From positions 218,501 through 282,500 of the forward strand of contig JAFEUB010000969.1 in assembly GCA_024529925.1 (NCBI GenBank): 64,000 nucleotides of DNA. The letters are read 5' to 3'. The notes under the pieces were generated by a model, which searched no databases, was not told the DNA's origin, and saw only the letters and a list, made by a program, of their open reading frames with translations. Shown here piece by piece: positions 1 through 10,441 of the stretch. Source of the DNA: Ophthalmolycus amberensis (Eukaryota; Chordata; Actinopteri; Perciformes; Zoarcidae). Each line of letters starts with the position of its first letter. The first letter of the stretch is position 1. The position numbers and the translations under genes were made by a program.

Positions 1-438
1 CTAGGAGAGGATACTTGTTCTTGATGGTAATGTCATTAAGACCACGGTAATCAATGCAGGGACGAAGGGTGTGGTCCTTCTTGTCCACAAAGAAGATGCC
101 GGCACCCACAGGAGATGAAGAGGGTTGGATTAAACCGGCTGCAAGGGAGTCGTGGATATATTTCTCCATAGCCTCTCTTTCCAGACGGGAAATCTTAAAG
201 AGGCGGCTGGTGGGTAGGGGGGCGCCAGGAAGCAGGTTGACGGAACAGTCATATGGTCTATGTGGGGGCAGTGTTAGGGCTCGCTGCTTGTTGAATACCT
301 CCCCTAAGTCATGGTAAGTGGGTGGCACTAACGTGAGGTCTGGGGACTCAATAGTGGCAGTAGCAGTTACATTTGTGGGAGCTGGGGCTGACTGGAGACA
401 GTGAGTGTGACAAAATGTGCTCCAACTAACTACAGTCC
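1..438 (-). pseudogene. Ty3/gypsy pol fragment: linker and N-terminal reverse transcriptase
   Basis: Read on the minus strand from 438 to 1, one open frame shows the region before and at the start of a Ty3/gypsy reverse transcriptase. It contains LPPHRPYDCSV, then the KISRLEREAMEKYI helix, then SPVGAGIFFVDKKD and LRPCIDYRGLNDITIKNKYP. These are the classic fingers-domain motifs of chromovirus-like fish gypsy elements. The catalytic Y-x-DD box lies beyond the window edge. The fragment is the continuation of the gypsy pieces at 2818-3749, from which it was split by the hAT element at 447-2809. The element as a whole cannot be functional: most of gag and protease is missing on the other side of the hAT. 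Confidence 0.85.
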
Positions 439-446
439 CTGTAGAC

Positions 447-2809
447 CAGGGGTGCCCACACTTTTTCGGCTTGCGAGCTACTTTTAAAATGACCAAGTCA
501 AAATGATCTACCTACATTAAAAATGCTAAATATCTATGTATATATATATACTGAGTATATTTTATATTTACAATATGTGTTGGCATACCTTGCATAACTG
601 CATGAACCCTTATGGCACAATACAATTCTGTACATTTTTGGTCATTACCTTACTCTGATGACTTGCACTGAATGGGATTGGCCAGAGTTGCATAGTCCGG
701 ACAGTAGCTGCTGGTAGCCCGCCTCAAGCAGACTTCAAATGATCATCAGTCATGGTGGAACGGTGTATGGACTTAATGTTCTTCATGTGGGAAAAGGCTG
801 ACTCACATAAATGAGTAGAGCCGAATAATGCAGTCAAAAAGGTATCGCATTTCCTCATGTTTGGGTACTTTTCCTCTGTGAGAAAACTGTCCATGAGCCC
901 TGGACTTCAGCTGAATGTCAGCTTGCAGTGTCAAAATCTCATCCTCCACTCCAGACGAGTTCAGGTGAAACAGCGTTGAAATTTTTGATGCGAGTGAATC
1001 AACCTCAATATCTTCCTGAAATGGGCAGCACATAAATGTAGCAACTGGCTCGAGTAAAGCAAAGTCTTGAAAGCAGACACTTGTCAATCTGCTCTGTGTA
1101 GCGCACACTGTCAAGTTACGCACACGCCTTCCGTTGAGTCTCCAGTTCTGACGCGAGGCTTTGGAAGTTCCCCAAATCATGGCGCTGCAGCTTTGAGGAC
1201 TGATGTTGCATTTTCCGTTTGAAAGCATTAACTGAGCTGATCATATTGACCACGGTTTTGTCTTTTCCTTGCAGCTCTAAATTAAGCTCATTCAACATGT
1301 TGGTCAGATCGGTTAAAAATGCCAAGTCTAGCAGCCACTGATCGTCATTTAGTTGGCTGTATAATGCATGTTTAATGACAAGGAGAAACTCCTTTATCTC
1401 CGGACAGAGCTCTCGGAATCTCTGCAGGAACTTCCCCCTGCTAAGCCATCTCACATCAGTGTGTAGCAAGAACTCAGAGTGGTCGCAGTCAGCCTTCTCC
1501 AGATGTGCACGGAACAGCCGTCTTTGAAGATCTCTCGCTCGAATAGAACAGGCGATCTTCGTTGCCACATCCATTATCTCTTTCATGTTTAGCATTTTAG
1601 CGCATGTTGGTATATTATGCAGTGGTAATTAAGGAAGTCAGGGAAAGCATCGTCCTCCCTGCACTTGGCAATAAATCCATTCGAGCGGCCAACCATTGCG
1701 GGCGCACCGTCCGTGGTGATTGACATCAATTTGCACACTGGGAGCTGGGTTTTGTCAAAGTTTTTGAAAGACTGAAAAATGTCCTCTCCCCGAGTGTGTT
1801 CTTTCATGGGCAGTATTGTTAACAGCTCTTCTTTTGCAGTCATATCTGTAAACACCGTCCGAATAAAAATGCACAACTGGGCTGTATCACTTACGTCCGT
1901 AGACTCGTCCAATTGCAGGGAGAAACACTCGCAGTCCGCGTTGTCCTTCCAAAGCGGCTGTGTCAAATCCTCGGCCATGACTTCACAGCGCCGTGTAACT
2001 GTACTTCTTGATAGCTGAAGAGCTTTGATTGACGATAATATTTCCGGTTTGTTTTTAAAGTCCCGAAACAACGAGTCAGCTGCTTCACCGAATGCCTCTT
2101 TTATCATCTCTCCATCTTGGAAGGACTTCTTGTGCTTAACAATGGAGTGACTCACCCGGAACGATGCTTCGGTGGCAGCCTTCGATTTTGAAGTCAGCTG
2201 TGAGAAAAGTGACTGCTGTCCGGACAACTGTGATTTTAGTTCCTTCACCTTTCTCTTTCTCAGCTCGCTTTTCTGCGGGAAGTCAGTGTCGTAGTTTTTA
2301 TGAACAGTCCGAAAGTTCCGCTCCACATTTCCCTTCTTCGGAATAGCGATGGTAGTTTTGCAGATCAGACAAACGGACTTCGAAAATGACATCGTGAAAA
2401 AAAGTCCTCCCATTCCTCATGGAAGTGGTAAGTTTTGGGTTTCTTACTTGGTCCAGCTACCCCACTCATTTTTATACCCTTTCTTCAGTATAAATACATT
2501 GGAAGGCTAAGAAATTAGCTCGCCGGAGTTTTGCAGTAGCTTCTGCGGTTGACTGCGCATGTGTGGTTAGAAAATACGTGATCTCAGACTGGCTGCCCTG
2601 TACGTCAATCAAGTGTCAAATGCCATAGGGAGGATGGACGATGATAGACTTTGTCATGTCTGTCTTATAAGTGCCCCTCATACACGAACCTAGGACGCTC
2701 GGTCACAAGAGGCTAACATCAAATTTTTTTTGAATGGCATGAGATCTACCCGCACTTCCTTCGCGATCTACCCGCACCTCCTCCGCGATCGACGCATTGG
2801 GCACCCCTG
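447..2809 (-). mobile_element. hAT DNA transposon with perfect 8-bp TSD, inserted in gypsy
   Basis: The ends are CAGGGGTGCCCA at 447 and its inverted copy TGGGCACCCCTG ending at 2809. The host octamer CTGTAGAC is present on both sides (439-446 and 2810-2817), the hallmark of hAT integration. The element is about 2.36 kb and encodes a decayed transposase on the minus strand. The host sequence is the linker between protease and reverse transcriptase of a gypsy element, so this insertion is younger than that element. Confidence 0.92.
725..2413 (-). pseudogene. hAT transposase (ZBED/GTF2IRD2/SCAND3-like), frameshifted
   Basis: The coding relic runs 2413-1589, 1595-1116, 1228-803 and on to about 725, in three changing frames. 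The likely start is the Met at 2392 (MSFSKSVCLICKT). An N-terminal C-x2-C...H zinc finger (CLICKT...NFRTVHK) is followed by a charged linker. The RNase-H-like catalytic core follows with FSLQLDESTDVSD and SITTDGAPAMVGRSNGF, which carry the first two catalytic acidic positions expected of hAT enzymes. Then come ALKC/MLNMKEIMDVATKIA, TDVRWLSRGK and the C-terminal dimerisation motif CESAFSHMKNIKS near 780-810. Frame breaks near 1592, near 1130 and near 810 mean no full enzyme can be made. It is a family member like those that gave rise to host ZBED5/GTF2IRD2, but here it is plainly a dead transposon gene. Confidence 0.85.
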
Positions 2810-2817
2810 CTGTAGAC

Positions 2818-3303
2818 CAATCTATGTGGTTGGTTGTGACGCTTCAGCCAAGGTTGACCTAAGACCACTAGAGCATGTGGTGAGGAAATCAAAAGTAGTT
2901 TGACTGACTCGTGGTGATTACCGGACAGGTGAAGACTCAAGTGAGCTGTGTAGTGAATGATGTGGGCCAGGAGTTGTCCATCCAGGGCATAGACCTCCTT
3001 AGGAACAGGAAGGGCTTCAGTGGAAATGTCGGAATGTACGGCTCACGGACACGCGGAGCTGTGGATGGCGCAGGTGAATCCCCCGTGGGAGCAGCGGAAA
3101 CGCCCGGGGCAGAGGAGGCAGAGAGGTGAGTTGTGACTTGATCCATCTTGCTGCTGAGTTGAGACACGCTGAGGGAAAGGGTCCGTAGTGTCTCTACTAC
3201 TTCCCGGAGAAGTGTCTCATGCTGGCCGATCAGATTGCCCTGGGAGGCTAGCGTCTGACGGAGGAAGTTTGGGTCCGCTGGGTCCATGGTGGCCAGATTG
3301 TTC
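2818..3303 (-). pseudogene. Ty3/gypsy gag N-terminus fused to a protease-end remnant
   Basis: On the minus strand an ORF from 3287 begins MDPADPNFLRQTLASQG, the usual start of fish gypsy gag proteins. It stays open to 2937, with a coiled-coil-like LREVVETLRTLSLSVSQL stretch and a Pro/Ala-rich linker. Immediately downstream (2940-2818, other frame) SSPHALVVLGQPWLKRHN matches the end of the gypsy protease (the LG-x-PWL-x-HNP motif). Capsid, zinc knuckle and the protease active site are therefore deleted. The leader GAACAATCTGGCCACC lies between the LTR end and the ATG. Confidence 0.8.
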
Positions 3304-3749
3304 TGTTTGGGTCAGTTATTCTGGACCCATGCGCAGACACTGGGACAACAGGGTAGGTGAAATAAAAGGTTTTATTTAGTTCGTGGAGCCGGTGGAACAT
3401 GCAGGTAGGGAGGTGATGCGGTGTGAGTGGCAGCAACGTGGCACAGGAATCTTGAAGCACAAGAAAAACACAAGTTAGTTGCAGATCGAGAAAACGACGC
3501 AAACTAACTTTTGAGACGAGGTAAAAGCTCAGAGGGGCCGAGGCTGTAGCTACCACTGAGCTGACGAAACAATCTGGCGATGAGACTGAAGGAAGCCGGG
3601 GTATTAGAGCTGTCTGTGATGATGGTCTGATTGTTGGCAGGTGTGGAGATGAGCCCAGGTGCCGGATGATTGAAGCCGCGCCCATGCCATACAAACGCAC
3701 ACAGACAGAGAGAACAGAGGGGAGCTGAGGTCACAGCGGAGCCGTGACA
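3304..3749 (-). repeat. 5' LTR of the gypsy element
   Basis: On the minus strand the segment starts TGTCACGGCTCCG at 3749 and ends ...CCCAAACA at 3304, giving the TG...CA boundary of an LTR. It contains an AATAAA polyadenylation signal about 70 bp before its end (ctaaataaaacc, near 3372). It abuts the gag leader and ATG of the preceding entry. The length is 446 bp. A 3' LTR is not in the window. Confidence 0.72.
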
Positions 3750-3834
3750 CCCGGAGTACTAAGAACACTGGAAAGCATTGCTGGGGAGAGGGACGTCTGT
3801 AATACCCTTTAATTTGCATCTTGGTTCAGCCGAC

Positions 3835-4254
3835 GGAGCCTCTCTGATATTACTGTATTAACTTCATAAGTATAGACACAAATTACAACCCTGCAGCACT
3901 TTAGAGCCATATTTCAGTGTTTGTCGTATTTGGAGACGAGCCGTGGACAGTAGATAAGGACACTTGTATTTACATATGAGAGAAAAACACTCCCACTACG
4001 TCTGTAGCGATTGGAAGCAGATATCTGCTGTCGCACATCAACTCAACTCCAAAATACGGCTCTTAATAAAGTACTGCCATTCTTAAAGTAACGGTACTAA
4101 TAAGATGGGGTATTGAACAGTTTTTTAACGGCAGAGTATTGCAACACTTCTTTCGTATCGGTATGATGTGTGACACTAGATCTCAGTAACATAATGTAAT
4201 GATACCAGAGACATGAGTGTGACCTCACAGTTGTCCATAATGTTCTCCCTGCAG
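3835..4254 (+). repeat. Upstream flank of ZNF1, shared in inverted orientation with ZNF4
   Basis: This stretch (starting gacggagcctctctgatatt) recurs as the reverse complement at 56886-57312, immediately upstream of ZNF4. It ends in the acceptor ttctccctgcag at 4243-4254. It is presumably intron sequence before the zinc-finger exon. ZNF2 and ZNF3 have a different upstream flank beyond about 300 bp, so this splits the four genes into two pairs. No N-terminal exon for ZNF1 was found within the window. Confidence 0.7.
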
Positions 4255-5831
4255 ATGTTCAGCTGCTGTTGATGATGAAAGAAGATATTCCCCCTGAGGG
4301 GAGCCCCAGCCTGGACCAGGAGGACCAAGAGCCCCTCCGCATAAAAGAGGAGCAGGAGGACCAAGAGCCCCTCCGCATAAAAGAGGAGCAGGAGGACCAA
4401 GAGCCCCTCCGCATAAAAGAGGAGCAGGAGGACCAAGAGCCCCTCCGCATAAGAGAGGAGCAGGAGGACCAAGAACCGCTCCGCATAAAAGAGGAGCAGG
4501 AGGACCAAGAGCCCCTCCGCATAAAAGTGGAGCCAAAGGAACTCTTGACCAATCTGGAGGCAGAGCACCTCAAAGGGCTGGAGGAGGCAGATGTCACTAA
4601 GTTCCTATTCACTACTGTGCTTTTGAAGATTGAAGATGACGATGAGATACCTCAGTCTTCACAGCTTCATTATAGCCAAAATGAGGATAACAGAGAGGCA
4701 GAGCCTCCAGCCAGCAGCTCAGTTACTGGTGTAGAGGACTGTGGAGGATCAGGACCAGCCGGGAACCTAGATCCAGATCGTCATGCACAACCGAATGCTA
4801 ATGATGAAATGGTTTCTGACTCCTCTGAGACGGAAGTCAGTTATGATGATTGGCAAAAGCCTATGTTAGATTCTGGATCAGAAACAGAGGAGAGTGACAG
4901 TGATTGGAATGAGACCAGGGCACCAGATTATGCTGCACATGCTCTGAAAGTTAAGGAAACAATTGTAAAGGATGTAGTCTGTAACACTGGCAAGAAATCC
5001 TTCAGCTTTTTTAAGAGTAGTAATAGATTTTACTACAAGGGCTTTCTTAAGAGACACATGTGTAATGATGGAAAATTGTCCTTGAGCTGTTTGGTTCCGA
5101 AGAAATGTTTGAGAGTGAAGAAAAAGGTAGATTCACAGAAAAGAGTCCAAACAGGAGAGAAACCATTTGGATGTGATGTTTGCGGGAAAAGATTTACACA
5201 GAAGGGAAATCTGAAGGGACACATGAGAGTTCACACAGGAGAGAAACCATTTGGATGTGATGTTTGTGGGAACAGATTTACACTGAAGGGAAATCTGAAG
5301 GAACACATGAGAGTTCACACAGGAGAGAAACCATTTGGATGTGATGTTTGTGGGAAAAGATTTAAAGTGCAGGGAAGTCTGAAGACACACATGAGAGTTC
5401 ACACAGGAGAGAAACTATTTGGATGTGATGTTTGTGGGAACAGATTTACAGTGCAGGGATATCTGAAGACACACATGAAAGTTCACACAGGAGAGAAACC
5501 ATTTGGATGTGCTGTTTGTGGGAAAAGATTTACAGAGAAGGGAAATATGAAGGAACACATGAGAGTTCACACAGGAGAGAAACCATTTGGATGTGATGTT
5601 TGTGGGAAAAGATTTACAGTGCAGGGAAGTCTGAAGAAACACATGAGAGTTCACACAGGAGAGAAACCATTTGGATGTGATGTTTGTGGGAAAAGATTTA
5701 AAGCGCAGGGAAATCTGAAGAGACACGTGACAGTTCACACAGGAGAGAAACCATTTGGATGTGATGTTTGTGGGAAAAGATTTAAAGTGCAGGGACATCT
5801 GAAGAGACACATGAGAGTTCACACAGGATAA
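4255..5831 (+). CDS. ZNF1: C2H2 zinc-finger protein, terminal exon (8 fingers, 6 acidic repeats)
   Basis: The terminal coding exon begins after the acceptor ctgcag at 4249-4254 in phase 1 (AT GTT CAG; protein DVQLLLMMKED) and ends HTG-stop at 5829-5831. Order: DVQ-LL-KED motif; six 12-residue repeats (EEQEDQEPLRIK) at 4314-4529; a KELLTNLEAEHLKGLEEADVTKF segment; an acidic Ser-rich region (DSSETEVSYDDWQKP); and a degenerate finger (KKSFSFFKSSNRF) near 4990-5060. Eight TGEKPFGCDVCGKRF-type C2H2 fingers with standard linkers follow from about 5158. The fourth acidic repeat has Arg in place of the Lys (LRIREE). It is predicted to be a nuclear sequence-specific DNA-binding repressor or activator. 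The N-terminal exon is outside the window or lost. A gene symbol cannot be assigned from sequence alone. Confidence 0.88.
4314..4529 (+). repeat. Coding minisatellite of ZNF1, 36-bp unit x 6
   Basis: The 36-bp unit gaggagcaggaggaccaaga plus gcccctccgcataaaa is repeated almost without change. Because 36 is a multiple of three, copy number can change without a frameshift. Each unit encodes EEQEDQEPLRIK. Confidence 0.9.
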
Positions 5832-6727
5832 AAATGTATCTTTTCACTTTTTTGTGAAAGATGAATTACCTAAATATGTTGTCAGGAACCACTGCAGTTT
5901 TCATTGTCTTATATTTTCGTCTTTGTTTATAAATGAAAAGAAAGGGGAAGTTTTTTTGCAAACATTATATAATTAATTTACATTCAAAGCAATGACAACA
6001 AACAGTAGGTCCGTGATGGTGGAATCAAAAAGGAACCAAAGACTGTTCATCGGGGGAAATATGTGTATTTAATATGCAACATTTAGTGTAATGTCTAATT
6101 AATACATATTGTAATGGGAAAATATGTTATAAGTATCATGTTATGTTTTAAAACATGTACCACTGAAAGTGATGAACACAGACAGACACAAAACAGTAGT
6201 CCTGCAGAAGTAGTTCATCAATTTATGAACCAGATGTCCTGTTTTCTCTTACTTTTGGTTTATCACACACTCCCACACAAGGAGAAGTGAAGACTGTAAG
6301 AGGATAGATTTGTTGAAGGCCTCTGTGTGACCGAGTTGTGAACCTGAAACTTACGTGTGTTCAAAACTATGCAGTAAAGAGGGGCTTGTTGTAAATCTTG
6401 ATACCAGTGACTGTAATAAATAAAAGTCCTGCTCCTCTATGGAAACAGAACCATCATGACTAGAAGTAGAGAGAACTAGAACATGTCGTTAGTGCAGAAT
6501 AACACAGTTAGAATGGAACAGTTATAGTGGAAATAAATGGAAGCTCTATGGCTATAAATATTAAACTATTTACATTTTAACATCCTCTACTTCAGCCTCT
6601 CCTCTCTGCTCTGTGTTCACTTCCTGAAGTTCAGTCAAAGTTTCTCTGATTTGTTGTCACATGACTGTTGGTCTCAGATGAATCAAACATGACTTCATAG
6701 TTTCACTGAGGAGCTCACAATTTAATG
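5832..6727 (+). other. 3' flank/UTR of ZNF1
   Basis: There is no coding sequence here. The first ~260 bp recur, reversed, next to ZNF2 and ZNF3, so this is the ancestral 3' UTR of the family (ttttcacttttttgtgaaagatgaatt directly after the stop). An aataaataaaag run at about 6415 could supply polyadenylation. From about 6409 the sequence also matches 52190 onward. Confidence 0.6.
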
Positions 6728-6735
6728 TTTTTTAC

Positions 6736-7472
6736 TTGTGCTGGGCAACGATTACAATTTTTTATCGTGATTAATCGCATGATTTTGTTGCGATTAATCG
6801 CATTGTATTGCGCAAATTTCAATAATGAATTCAAAAGTAGTGTATTGCGCACTTTTATTTTAAAAGTACTGCTATATGAACAAAAGGGCAATAACATTTG
6901 GTTTGCAAACACTTTAAACCGATAAGGTGCTTTTTAACAGCAGTATTCCCTTTACACAGTAGCAGTTATAATACAGTTATAATGATTCTGATAACAGATA
7001 TTCAGCCAGTGTTCACAACTTTATCTTCATGTGTGTAATAGATGCAATTTGAAATGTACACCTTGAAAACTGCAAACCTATCTACGTCATGTTTTTATGT
7101 TTGTTAAATTCTCAGTAGGGATAACTAAATATGATTATTATACATATTACAAACATATTACATATTTTAAAAAATAATTTAAATGAATCATTTATTTTTA
7201 GCTTTTTTTGCTATTTTGGTCAGACACATATGCAACACTGATTACTGTGTAATATGTGTGGTATTTGTTATAAATGTACGTTGGTACATAGAGGGTGATA
7301 AGAAGCTGTACATGGAGGGACTTAGGACCCAGGGGAATGTAGGTGAAGAGACGGAAGAGACGCCACACAAACAGCTGTTCACCGCTCGTCACGATCCTGT
7401 AACGAGACGATCACACGCATGTCCGCTTAATAAAAAAATTCAAATAAAACTGCGTCAACGTGCCCAGCACTA
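6736..7472. mobile_element. hAT-type non-autonomous element with 8-bp TSD
   Basis: The left end is TTGTGCTGGGCA at 6736 and the right end is TGCCCAGCACTA at 7472. TTTTTTAC is duplicated on both sides (6728-6735 and 7473-7480). The corresponding site near 52496-52510 in the third block is empty. Internally there are AT-rich sequence and several CGATTAATCGC-like palindromes but no transposase. A 5'-truncated copy lies at about 30060-31208. Confidence 0.85.
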
Positions 7473-7667
7473 TTTTTTACACAATCTGATTGACGGTTTA
7501 TTCGTGGAGATATTTTAAATGAGAACATGTAGAATAAAATGTTTTGATGAAATATCACAGTTGAAGCATTCGTCACACATGTGTTCAAGGACCGTCGGAA
7601 AGAAGACAATCTAAAATAGACAAACTCATTTAATACGCAAAATCTCTTTTTTTAAATTGAGGATTTT

Positions 7668-7907
7668 GTGATGACAGATAATAAAGATTTAAATCAGCTG
7701 TTCTCAGACAAAAGTAGGAGGAGCTTCAAAGAAAAAACTCTGCTCATTGTGTCCTCCAGGTTATCATCTCCCTTGGTTCAGTCTGACAGGAGACGTGGCA
7801 GACCCCTTATCAGCGAGGAGCCGACCCACCACGTCCTCAGAGTCTGCATGCTGGAGGATTCCCAGTCCGACGGTTGCCCAATTTTCTCATTTCCCGGTCT
7901 GAGTTGA
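7668..7907 (+). pseudogene. Exon-like remnant related to the 46.3-kb gene fragment
   Basis: After a tgtcctccag acceptor-like site (about 7750-7759) the + strand encodes a segment with SDRRRGRPLISEEP and HHVLRVCMLEDSQSD. The same segment occurs at 31484-31645 and, more decayed, at 52780-52920. A better preserved relative lies at 46316-46460 (SDRRRPTRT, QLVLRVCVLEDSQ). I recall this motif from fish zinc-finger-type gene models but cannot name the domain. Here it runs into a stop within the intergenic block and is not joined to a visible gene, so it is probably a relic exon. Confidence 0.45.
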
Positions 7908-7934
7908 CCCGTTAAGTCGTGCTGAGGCATTGTG

Positions 7935-8089
7935 ACACCCAACTATTCTGTTCTGCGGTCTAACATGACTTCAACCTATCCTTGTCTGCAGCCTAACTTA
8001 ACACCGACCTATCCTTTCCTGCGGTCTATCGAGACCCCCTCTATCATTTCTGGGATCAGTGGAAATCCCACTATTCTTTACTGTGGTCT
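7935..8089 (+). repeat. Degenerate ~30-bp tandem repeat in the intergenic block
   Basis: Imperfect units share the core TATCCTGTTCTGCGGTCTAT and end in GAC. About five units lie here and two more at 9380-9440, beyond the hAT that split the array. Equivalent arrays lie at 31675-31827 and 53010-53215. Confidence 0.6.
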
Positions 8090-8097
8090 ATCTAGAC

Positions 8098-9371
8098 CAG
8101 TGGTTCTCAACTGGTCTGGCTGCGGGACCCACCATCACCCCTTAATGACAAGCCGCGACCCAAATCGAGGAACATTTTCAACTTCTCAAATGTATTTAAT
8201 GAAAAGATGGTGCAGTTTGAACCTGAGCTGAAAATGTCCTCTGCAGTCGTAGTAGTAGGGAGCTGTCTTGTGCAGAGACATTGTTCCTGTCAGTCCCCGT
8301 CCCACACATGTTTCACATAAATGAGTAAAACTGCTTTGTTTGTCTGCTTTGTCTGTAGATTCGTCCATTTGTAATGCAAAATGACCACTTGCCTACATTC
8401 GAACTTGTGGAGTTCGAGAGCCTCTTAAACTGTGGGAGACCAGCCTTTCCAAAGAGTCAGCCGGTTTCAAATATAAACAAAAGTATTTAATACTTCTGAA
8501 GCTAAAACAGTCGCATAGTGAAGTACATTATTTACAGTTGCATAGAATATGACCCGCTCACCCCGAAAGCGTTACACCCACACAGTGGAACCGGAGCAAG
8601 AGACCGGAAGTTCTTTCTCCCCCGCCTTACATAGTTCGAAAAACATCCCATAATGTTCCTATTGGCTAAATCCAGCTGGCTCCTCCTTCTCGCAGGACCC
8701 TCGCACGGGCATGACCTGTAATTGCCTGTCTAGAAATATATCTGTCCCTTACTACTCTAAATACATTCAATGACTGTCTTTTATGGCGTAACACTTCTAT
8801 GATAAACATTCTATATAAAGAAGGATTTGCAACTTTTGGCAAAAACTTCACAAGTGTCACAAACATAGATATAACGTTGCTACAAATACTAAGATACACT
8901 TCTAACTACAAATCACTTCTATCTACAAATTCTAAGACACTTCTACAATTATGAATCTTCTAATTATGCATTCCAAAACACTTCCAATTATGATTTCTTA
9001 ATTATGAATTCTGAAACAATTATATTGTAATTTCTTAAAACACACTTCTAAACCTATATTTCCTACAAGCTGTGGTCTGTTTGATGTCATCCGACATGTC
9101 TTCAATTCGCCTACTTATAGTGTCATTTGACAGAGGTATAGTTTTCAGTTTATCCGCTGCAAAATAGTATTATTTTTAATTATTATTAATAGTATTTGGC
9201 ATTAATGCCAAATACTATTAAGGAGTGTGAATAGATGGCACTCCGCTGCATAAATAATCCCCTTCAATATAAAAGCACAGGATTTTTTTTTTTCAGGCAA
9301 AGCCCCGCGACCCACTGAAAACGGGTCTGCGACCCACTTTTGGGTCGCAACCCACCAGTTAAGAATCACTG
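8098..9371. mobile_element. hAT element (CAGTGGTTCTCAACTGG end) with 8-bp TSD
   Basis: The left end is CAGTGGTTCTCAACTGG and the right end ...CCAGTTAAGAATCACTG. ATCTAGAC is duplicated at 8090-8097 and 9372-9379. Subterminal GGGTCGC motifs are typical of this fish hAT group. It has no transposase. The copy at 31836-32542 occupies the orthologous site, and the site at about 53159-53172 is empty. A solo LTR (8406-9067) is nested inside this copy only. Confidence 0.88.
8406..9067. mobile_element. Probable solo LTR nested in the hAT
   Basis: This 662-bp segment is absent from the duplicate hAT at 31836-32542, where the uninterrupted text reads cattcgagctgtgg. It begins TGTGGAGTTCGAG and ends TTTCCTACA (TG...CA). 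It is flanked by AACT/AGCT, which looks like a 4-bp duplication with one change. No ORF is convincing. The family and orientation are unknown. Confidence 0.55.
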
Positions 9372-9402
9372 ATCTAGACCCACACTATCCTGTTCTGCGG
9401 TC

Positions 9403-10100
9403 CATCGAGACCCTACTCTATCCTTTGGTTAACTTGACCTCTCAGGTTTAACGTCAACTCATGAAATATCACCCTAACAAGTTCTACCCTTCAACTTTCT
9501 CTCATAACTAATTTTCTATTTTGCTTTGGAATTCTCTGCGGCAATCGGTACGGTATGTATTTAATTTATTCATATAAAGTAAATCTCTTTTGTGGGATTA
9601 GGCTTCATCTGACCTCAGCATCACTACCCCTTGGTTATCCTACTTCAGGATGGAGTCCAATCGCCCAAAGCTTTGCACTGTTCATATTTTATGCATTTAT
9701 AATAAATCATTGTTGAATTCTAATTAACTCTCTCCTGATTGAAATAACCATAACTTGTCTGAAATTTCCTGAATGATTGTTTTATGGTTGTTTCATCAGA
9801 CAATAAAAACAAAATCTATCATCACATGTTTGATCTTTCTCTTCATTTATTTCAGGAGAAGATGTTAAACTGAATGCTGACCTGTAGACAAAAGTAAAAA
9901 AGACTGTTCACACTTTCCCGATGATAACTATCATTTAGGGAGTTATTATTATTATTGGTAACTTTCATTAGATTTCTAGGAAATACAAAAAGTTATGGGT
10001 CTGTAAAAAAAATGTTACAACAGTTTCAGTAACGCACCAAGAAAAAACAGTTCTACTGTTCCCCCTATTACACTTTTTAAATACAATCAGTTCGAATATT
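9403..10100 (+). repeat. Left copy of a ~0.7-kb local duplication
   Basis: The text from atcgagaccctactctatcc through gtttaacgtcaactcatgaa and on to the poly-T/TTATTATT stretch recurs at 11217-11960. The two copies flank 10101-11216. The same block exists once at 32575-33310 and once at 53190-53940, so the doubling here is secondary. Confidence 0.85.
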
Positions 10101-10424
10101 GTTGTAGAATATTTCAAAGTAAATCGGGAGAAGATAGTTTTGTTCACAAATTAATAATAATAGTCTTTAGAAGATTCAAAGTTGTCCCTTTCCGTTTATT
10201 CTCTTGCAAGAGGGAAGAGTGCACAACATGATACGTATTCGGCAGCATGTTGTAAAGACTTCTCTGAACTACAGGATTCACCATCTTTTATACACAGAGA
10301 GGTCCTCTTTCTCACATAAACCATACACAGGGGATTAGGGGCCCCTGACACAGGTTAAAAGCTTCTGCTTAAAGCTTCTGCTTCTGCTTAAACCAGGACT
10401 ACAAATTGTATGCATCCATCATGT
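10101..10424. other. Unassigned sequence left of the L1 piece
   Basis: There is no ORF and no clear terminal repeats. It contains a short direct repeat (aaagcttctgcttaaagcttctgcttctgctta, about 10358-10391). It may be the remainder of a retroelement inserted with the neighbouring L1 fragment, but nothing visible proves this. Confidence 0.3.
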
Positions 10425-10441
10425 CTAGGAGAATGACTCCT

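Noticed and set aside
447..2809. Possible domesticated ZBED-type host gene
   Set aside because: Three frame breaks in the coding region, with terminal repeats and TSD still present, indicate an ordinary dead transposon.
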